Below are positions 57,160-64,000 of a stretch of 64,000 nt of DNA, one piece after another (within the stretch, counting starts at the first letter, position 1; each line of letters begins with the position of its first letter). The notes beneath the pieces are model-generated. The model was not told the origin of the DNA. It saw only the letters and a list, made by a program, of their open reading frames with translations, and did no database searches. This stretch comes from Stereum hirsutum FP-91666 SS1 (Eukaryota > Basidiomycota > Agaricomycetes > Russulales > Stereaceae): NCBI RefSeq assembly GCF_000264905.1, contig NW_006763147.1, positions 1-64,000 on the forward strand, read 5' to 3'. A program made the translations under genes and the position numbers.

Positions 57160-58885
57160 GGTCGAAGACGGTGGTGGTCGATGAGCAAGGAGCCGAACCT
57201 GCAAACGCCGCCGAAGAGTCTGGAAGACAACTCTTCTTTGATGCTCCCCCGAGTGTTCTCGTGAGCTTGACCACGTGTTCATCATACGAATGCAGGGTCC
57301 TCAACGTCAAAAGCGGTCTGACTTCCATATGAACAAGACGGGCGCCGTGCATCGGTATGGCGCGATGAGGAAGCTCGGTCGCGCATGTTGCATATGCGAA
57401 GTGAGAAAACAGCTACTCTGAAACCATTTATCATTAGATGCGTCTGCATATCCTGTGGCGAGGAAGACTCAGTGATCAACTTCTTTATCAGTCACGACTT
57501 GCCCGGCGAAAGGGGTTGAAGACAAGATGGGGTAGAGATGCATACCTTGATGGAGATATTCTCAACGCTTCACAGAGCTCTCGAGTGTCAACTGCAAGTT
57601 CTCCGAGTAGTCAAAGCTTGAAGTATACAAATGTGTAGGCAAGAATGGTGCCGACGATGGCACCAAGACCTGTAAGAGACATTCTTCACATGTACTCTCC
57701 AGCTGTTAGGGGAAAAATTGTTGTGGTTTATCCAACATTGTCACCGTAAGTGAACCGATCTGAGTACAGCGTGGCTCGCAATCATGAGAAAAATGAGAAA
57801 AGGACCGGGCAAAATCGTCCTCGGATCCCTCCGGGCGCTCGCTCGCGTGGTGGCTCAGAACTCCGCTCCAACTGGCTGCGTGTCCTTCTTCAAGCCGCTT
57901 CTTGAACTTGAACCTCTACAATGTCCCTTGCCTCCACCGCCTATCGATGGTAGGTGTATACTACGCAGTTCAAATAACCATCCTTCACACATACGGTGTC
58001 GTACTTAAACTGAATGAGGTACGTATCAGCCTGAAGCCTGTGGCAGGTTCTAAAGTCTGACTGTGTCTCACTTCCTTCCACCTCCATCCGAATGCCCGAA
58101 CCGTTTCTATAAATTCTAATTTTGGCCTATACGATCACAGAGACATTCTATTGGAGAAATTTTGACATTCTTTAGATTATAACATGTGGTTGCCTGTTAT
58201 GTTCGCCGTTTCCTCTCATGGCCTCCTGCTTGTCCTCCGCGAGGACAACTGTTCCGAAGTCGGAAGTATCTCGCTCACAGGTTTCGGTCTCCATACATCA
58301 GAAGCAAGGCGACTTCTTCTTTGCGTTGTTCTGTTGCTTCAGCATGAATTACATGGCCGTTCTTCATATCGAGTGTGGACACTGTACAACTCCTGATCAA
58401 GCGACGACTAGCTCAAACGCGCACGGAGCCTCGACCCAAACTGACGTTGTCTTTTGAGTGAACACCTCCCCAAATTCCCAGCGTCGAGAGGAATGATTCT
58501 TTTGTCAGTGATGTAACATTTTGGGTGGAGGTTTACACTACTCTCTTTCCGATGTTCATCCGCAGGCAACGATGGTAAGCAGCTGACTCCCTCCTCCTAG
58601 ACATCTCATTCCTCTCTGCTTATTCTTCGGTTGATTCTCGTTTTAAGAGCCCTCCAGCGTGATTCAGGCCTTTTTCGAGCGGTCATATTGCTCAATTCTG
58701 CCTTAGGGAACTACGTGATTCTCCGAGATCACGATCACACTGCTACATAACTAAACTCCAGTGCGTCCCGACCCGAGTAAAATCCCTTCTCCTTTATATA
58801 CGCTAGCAGTCTCATATCACCACAGTGAAACCCCTCGTCCTCATTGATTTACGGGTATACCTCCGTTGGCACTTCCTTCCACAAA
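57160..58885. other. Divergent intergenic region
   Basis: 1.7 kb between MFS and GH131 starts. I find no supported gene. The proximal 100 bases on the right include the TATA box. Confidence 0.45.
58793..58800 (+). promoter_or_regulatory. TATA box of the GH131 gene
   Basis: TTTATATA, 86 bases before the ATG at 58886. Confidence 0.5.
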
Positions 58886-60656
58886 ATGAGGTCCTTCATC
58901 GCATCGACCGCTGCTGTCCTCGCCACTGTGGCGTCGCAGGCTCAAGCTGGAACTGTCATCTGGTCTGGCATCTTCAACTCTTCAGCGTATGTATTGCGTT
59001 GATTATACCTTATCTGGGCATACGGCTCACACATAACGTTCAGAACTGTCGCTGACTTCGACGACTGGTCCTGGTCGAACGAAATTGCCCCCTGGCAATG
59101 GTAAGGAACCCACTTACAACATCCCTCGACATAGCTTCTCTTGCTCACTGTTTCTACTCCTGCTACCCTGCTACTACACGGATTCATCTGCCCTACATGA
59201 AATAGGTACATTCACGGTTCTGGTGCTACCTCCGAGTACCTTGCCCTATCTCCAAGCTACAAAAACCCCGCGGATACTACCGATGCTCAAGGAATCAAGA
59301 TCACCCTCGTCAGTGTTCTAATTAACTACCCAATCTTTAATCCTCCGCTTCTCATCATTCGTCATATATGACAGGATGGAACCGCTTTCTGGAACGGTCA
59401 GACCATGGAGCGCTCTGAAATTATTCCCCAGGTATGTAGCGGCTCAGTGGGGCAGTTCTCCTGGCTCTAGTCTGAGCTCATCTCTATCTTTGTCTTCGTG
59501 ATTACATAGACGTCTACCAACCTGGGAACTGGACACCTTTACTACCACTTCTCGCTTTCAACCTCTTCCACCAACCCTCCGAACCCCGGGTTCGAGCATC
59601 AAATTGCTTTGTGGGTGTGCGATCTTCTCGCATTCAAGCATATCACTTATACCATCTTCTTCGGCCTTCGATCCCGCGTACAGCTTTGAGAGTCACTTCA
59701 CCGAGATCAAGTACGGCCTCATCTCTGGTGAGGCCGGAACGACGGACAATGCACTCAGGTGGGACGTGAACTCCGCCACTCAATGGAACACGTCCTTGGT
59801 GGCCGGTACCTGGTACAACTTGTTAGTGTGCTCGCATACCGTCACACTTCCCCTTGTTCTGACAACATTCCGCAGCGCCTACGACATCGACTTCAGCGCC
59901 AACACTGTCGGTCTCTGGGCTTCGACTGGCGGCGACGACCTCACTCAAGTCATAGAGCCGGTCTCGGCCAGCACTTCTACCAACTCTGAGGACTGGTGCG
60001 AAACTCTTCACTCATTATTTGTATGCCCTGGCCCTGTGTTGTCTGTTAATCATTTGCTTTGACTCGCAGGCACATCGGCGAACTTCGTCTTCCCAATGGC
60101 GGAACCGATGCCGACGCAGAGGACTGGTACTGGTCTGGCATTTTCATCGAAGAAGGCCCCATCACCACCTCCATTGCTGGTCCTAACCCCGGTACAGGAG
60201 GTTCCGCTGGATCATCGAGTGCTTCTGGTTCTGCCTCGAGTACACCTGCACCTTCGAGTACTCCTGCCAGCTCTAGTGCGAGTTCGACTGTCGTGAGCAC
60301 GACGAGCACTGCTTCTGGGCCTACGCAGACAAAGTATGGTGCGTATAAGTCACTTCAATCTGCTGGTATGATGGACGTTTAGGAAGTGCAAGGGACTGAT
60401 GAGTGTGCTGTGTGGCGTTATAGGTCAATGTGGCGGCACTGGATGGACGGGTCCCACTGCTTGTGCAGCCGGCTCGACTTGCACTGCGTAAGTATATGTC
60501 TTTTCTTGCTCGTCAACCAAAGGATCTGATTTGAGCTCGGTATTTCTTTCAGAGTCTCCGCGCCGTATTACTCTCAGGTGAGTCATCATATTCTCTTACG
60601 CTCGCTTCCCGTGAAAGCATGTCCTGATGAGCCCTCGTATTCGACAGTGCTTGTGA
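58886..60656 (+). CDS. Glycoside hydrolase family 131 with C-terminal CBM1
   Basis: Secreted beta-glucan-active enzyme; family GH131 members act on beta-1,3/1,4/1,6-glucans. The signal peptide MRSFIASTAAVLATVASQAQ is followed by the GH131 domain: GTVIWSGIFNSSATVADFDD, YIHGSGATSEYLALSPSYKN, GIKITLDGTAFWNGQTMERS, LYYHFSLSTSSTNPPNPGFE, FESHFTEIKYGLISGE, WYNFAYDIDFSANTVGLWAS. A Ser/Thr/Pro/Gly-rich linker (about 60 residues) follows. At the C-terminus is a cellulose-binding CBM1 with QCGGTGWTGPTACAAGSTC and APYYSQCL; four cysteines and aromatic residues are present. Many short introns; the last splits QCL (stop 60654-60656). Expected to be extracellular in plant-cell-wall attack. Confidence 0.93.
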
Positions 60657-60973
60657 TTGAGATGCTTGACTTGAGGTCGGGTTCTCTCGAAAGAGGTGGT
60701 CTTTTATGGGAGACGGATTGTATAGCGGAGCTACGGCAGAACTGTACGCCAAGCATTCGTGGGGTCATACCAATACCGATGTACCAGAATCTATCATTAT
60801 TGGCAGACAAACGAGTGGTTACTGTTAGGCTATGGTATATAGGCATATGGATGATTGGCGGTCGCTGGCAAGAAACGGTCAAGATTCAGCCTGTTGGAAA
60901 TGAGCCAAACAAGATCCTGACGTGAGGCTGTATAGGTAGAAATGCTTAGATGAAGTATGCATACCTGGAGACG
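60657..60973. other. Convergent intergenic region
   Basis: 317 bp between convergent 3' ends; no gene seen. Confidence 0.5.
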
Positions 60974-62801
60974 TCAGAGACCTTCTTTCTGACTTTCCAA
61001 CAGTCTGTCATACTTCTCTCGCAGAGATTTGTTCTCGCCCTGTAAGGCGTGGGCCTTGATGGCTAGGGGCCTCCACGTCCTCTCCCTCGTAATGCTCCTC
61101 TCCAGGAGAATCATGTTCGTCATCGCTTGTATCATTCTCCATCCACGTTCGTATCCTATGATGTCTGGGAAATCCGCCATTTCAGACAGCCATTCAAATC
61201 CGCCTCCCACAACCTTCGGATCGAAATCCGATGCGATCTGCCATCTTGAGGCTCTCGAAAGGAATGTTGAGAGGTAATGAGCAATCACTGGATAAATGGT
61301 GGTCTCGCTGGCCTCGTCCGTCGGTAGTGGTGAGTGCCCAGTCCGAAAATGGATCGGGGTACCGGTCTTCCAAATCGGTGGAAAGTCGAAATGAGGTAGC
61401 GGTAGCGTGGCGTTGACATATAGCCCGATTGAGGTCAACTTGGGACAGGTATCGACGAAAATTCTGTACGCGGCCAGGGACAAAGATGTAATGTATGGAA
61501 GGAGGGGTCGAGGATTGAGATAGAGGTGCCGAAGATGAGGCCATTGGCGGGCGAGTTCCGAAGCCTCATGGTTGGTCATTTCGAGAGGATATGGGCATGT
61601 GATAGAGAAGTCTGTAAGCCGCTTGAATTGGAGAATGGGAAGTAGATCGTGTAGTCTAAGATGGGCGTCCGTGAGGTCCGCGTCCGCGAAGTCCTCTTCT
61701 TCAGCAGCAATGTACGTTGCTTTGTGGAGACGAAGGTTTAGGAAATAGAGCGAGTCTGACACTCTTGAAAGGGTGTCGAGAAACTTTGTGACTTCCTGGC
61801 GCTCAGGAGGAGCTTCTATATGAAGCCATAGGTAAGTCAGGCCATGGATCCAGTGGGCGTTGGGATTTAAAATCGTGGCCGCGTCCGTAAGCAGGGGAGC
61901 TGAGAAGGAGAATGTGCGTAGCGAAGGAAATGCATCGTGGTCAAGTGCAACTTCGGGTGAGAAAAGTTGGACAGTGTCGTTGATTGGGATGTTGGCCTTC
62001 CTATCGAGGATGATCCCGTTGAGATTTGGATGGTGTTGTATAGCTTGTGCAATGTGAGCGGAGAATGATGTCGCAGGAAGCATGAGGCGTTCCAGTTTCA
62101 CGAGGGAACGAACGAGATCCACGATATGAGCATGATGAGTGGAACGGGTGAGCGCTTGATCGAACGTAATGCCTAGAGACGTTATATTGGGCATTCGGTC
62201 TCGTATATTGCTGAAGAGTGGCAAAACCTCCAAAGAATCTATGAACAAATCAACAGACTGGAGCGAAGGGCTCATGAAGAATGTTTCGAGATGTTGCGCC
62301 CTCATCGCAAGTCGTTGCACGTTCGGGAAGATGGTGGCTTCAGGACGCGTTAGCGCAATAGTGAGGATGGCTTCCGAAGTCAAGTAAAAGCGGTTTGAGT
62401 CCAAGAGCCTATGCACGCGCTGTGTGTTCATCAAAAAACGGTTCCAATCCTGGACAGTAGGCTCGATGACGAACGCCTGTGAACAGATAAACGTGGAGGA
62501 TCAATCTGAGGCTCGTTTTGTGTGAAAGAAGAGACATTGTTACCAAAGCTTTGGCGCCGTACGGGTCAAGCTCCGTCGAAATTATTGTCGGCACCAGCGA
62601 GCGAAAAATGCCCGGGTGTGCAGCTCTCCAGACGGCATCAAGGGCGGTGTCTCTCCACTGGCTACATACGCGAGCATTCCGCGCATTAGAGTCCGGTGCG
62701 AGCGAAGCAAAGACACTAGCTAATATTTCTGAGATCAACAGAACACGGTGCATCCTATTCTTGAGATGAGCTCTCGATTCTGGTAATAAAGCCTTCACCA
62801 T
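60974..62801 (-). CDS. F-box / leucine-rich protein
   Basis: Two exons, 62544-62801 and 60974-62476. The N-terminus HRVLLISEILASVFASL followed by NARNARVCSQWRDTALDAVW is the F-box signature that links to Skp1 in SCF ubiquitin ligases. The rest is a long series of degenerate leucine-rich stretches (LQSVDLFIDSLEVLPLFSNI, LERLMLPATSFSAHIAQAIQ, LRHLYLNPRPLL) likely to bind a substrate. A helical tail (LEQ-type: LQGENKSLREKYDRLLES) may be a coiled coil. The ATG at 62801 is used, with another at 62752 equally possible. Substrate unknown; the family is large in agaricomycetes. A second, related gene starts beyond 63457. Confidence 0.8.
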
Positions 62802-63456
62802 GAACTACAGTACCTGCGTAGCGGTTGGCAAGCCCACCCTCCTTTGACGTTGATGTTCGGATTACGATTTAAGTATGTGATAGTCACCTGGAGTAGCTTT
62901 ACAATTTCTTCACAAACAGAGGATGAGTGTATAAACTTTTGGATAGAACCAGACAAGCTCACAGTTATTAGTGGTAAAGCTGTTGAAAGAGCTACAGAAT
63001 GTCTGACGGTGCGATGCGGCGCAGATGCTGGCAGTATGAAAGAGCGAGGTCAAAGAGGGTCAAAGCGAGGCAGTGAGTTTGAACTGTAGTCTGTCGCGCA
63101 CGTGCTTGTAATTAATCGATGTGGCACCGTGTGGCGATATGAACATTCAAGTGGGAGACTAACTTATAAGCAAGTGAAAACGAATGCGTACAAAATATTA
63201 TGGATAAATCAAGTACCAAACTTCCAGCTCAACGACGTAGTAGTAATCATATATCATCAGCTGACCTGCACCTCCTTGTCAGCTACATCGGGCAGACGTC
63301 GATCCTCCAACAGCGCGTCGTTGTCATGACCTTTTGTCATTTCCATGCCTTTTCTATTATTTCCTGGTGGGTGCCACAGTTGGGCCACACTTTTCCGAGT
63401 TTCTGTGCCACTGTGGCCTGGGTTTGGTTGTGTTTGGTTCTGGCTAGTATATAAAC
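62802..63456. other. Intergenic region between F-box paralogues
   Basis: About 650 bp, no gene recognised. Confidence 0.45.
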
Positions 63457-64000
63457 CTACCTACTTCCTGTTTTGTACTCTAGTCTTGAGATCGTCAGTC
63501 TCCCCCCTATACAACCTTTTCCTTGCCCTTGGTGTGTGTTTCTGAGTGAGAGATCGCCTGCCAGCAACCCCTCTTTGTAGGATATGGTTGTTCTGGTGTG
63601 GTCGTGACAGTCGTGCTTCTGCTGCAGCTCTGAATACTGACGCCCCATCTCATCCCGACTATTGATCATCGGTGCCATGTATCTCCCAAACACCGCCCTC
63701 TCTTGCAGGACAACCTTCATCATCGCCTCTACCACCCTCCACCCGTTCTCAAACTTGGACACCTCCTCCATTGTATGAACGTCCTGTCCTAACGTGGACA
63801 TCCAAGCTCTCGAGCCATACGTCCTGTGATTCTCGGTCAGGATGGGAGACACCTCGTCTTCGCTTGACCACCGGAAATTGCACAGTCCGGAAAGGGAGGT
63901 GGAGAGGTATCGAGCAATGTCGGGGTATGCAGTCGAGATAATGGTGGAAGTGATGGGGATGGGGGAGCGGCCGATACGGATATGGGCTGCGAGTGGATAT
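63457..64000 (-). CDS. F-box/leucine-rich paralogue, C-terminal part (window edge)
   Basis: The frame enters from the right edge and reads AHIRIGRSPIPITSTIISTA, YPDIARYLSTSLSGLCNFRW, then KFENGWRVVEAMMKVVLQER. It aligns with IHFRTGHSPLPTDE..., YPVIAHYLSTFLSRASRWQI and YERGWRMIQAMTNMILLERS of the neighbouring F-box protein. The F-box end would be outside the window. The 3' end is uncertain: the frame stays open to 63457 but the text after ELQQKHD has lost similarity, so an intron or a nearer stop may apply. Confidence 0.65.
   Translation of the reverse strand, partial: YPLAAHIRIGRSPIPITSTIISTAYPDIARYLSTSLSGLCNFRWSSEDEVSPILTENHRTYGSRAWMSTLGQDVHTMEEVSKFENGWRVVEAMMKVVLQERAVFGRYMAPMINSRDEMGRQYSELQQKHDCHDHTRTTISYKEGLLAGDLSLRNTHQGQGKGCIGGRLTISRLEYKTGSR

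Noticed and set aside
1..64000. CRISPR array or bacterial operon
   Set aside because: No regularly spaced direct repeats; all genes have spliceosomal introns and eukaryotic families.

Overview
The window is nuclear DNA from a filamentous basidiomycete, most likely a plant-matter-degrading Agaricomycete. The evidence is the dense coding on both strands, genes cut by many short introns (mostly about 50-75 nt with GT...AG ends), and a recognisable agaricomycete gene set: a GH131-CBM1 enzyme, a DUF6533 membrane protein, etherase-like (GSTFuA-type) glutathione transferases, a CPL1-like secreted protein, F-box/leucine-rich proteins and a Tnp2-type DNA transposon. No bacterial, organellar or CRISPR signal is present.

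Positions 1-14,255 are a stack of mobile elements in one duplicated gene. A copy of an alpha/beta-hydrolase gene (486-1775, continuing at 14,013-14,047) duplicates the intact hydrolase gene at 19.9-21.8 kb, including its upstream region. This copy is cut at its 3' side by an LTR retrotransposon (1-485, 3' end only). In its N-terminal coding region it is cut by a 12.2-kb CACTA-like Tnp2 transposon (1776-14010) with imperfect terminal inverted repeats and a TA target duplication. The transposase exon is itself interrupted by a 1.3-kb non-coding LTR element of TRIM type (5099-6403), with 235-bp LTRs that look identical and a 5-bp target duplication.

14.8-31 kb holds a helical-bundle/kinase-like/membrane-anchor protein gene, three intron-containing tRNA-Gly(GCC) genes, the intact hydrolase, ATG7 (divergent from the hydrolase across a GATA-rich promoter) and a HAM1-like gene.

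31.9-44.2 kb carries small or secreted accessory genes: two GSTFuA-like transferases, a six-cysteine knottin-like secreted peptide, a CPL1-like secreted protein, a DUF6533 protein and a secreted orphan, separated by long apparently empty gaps.

44.7-64 kb carries URC1 (uracil catabolism), a G1 (eqolisin) peptidase beside a tyrosinase, an SV2-like MFS transporter, GH131-CBM1, and two F-box paralogues, the second cut by the window edge. The genes do not form one obvious pathway cluster. The tyrosinase/peptidase pair, the ATG7/hydrolase promoter and the nested transposon stack are the clearest local units.
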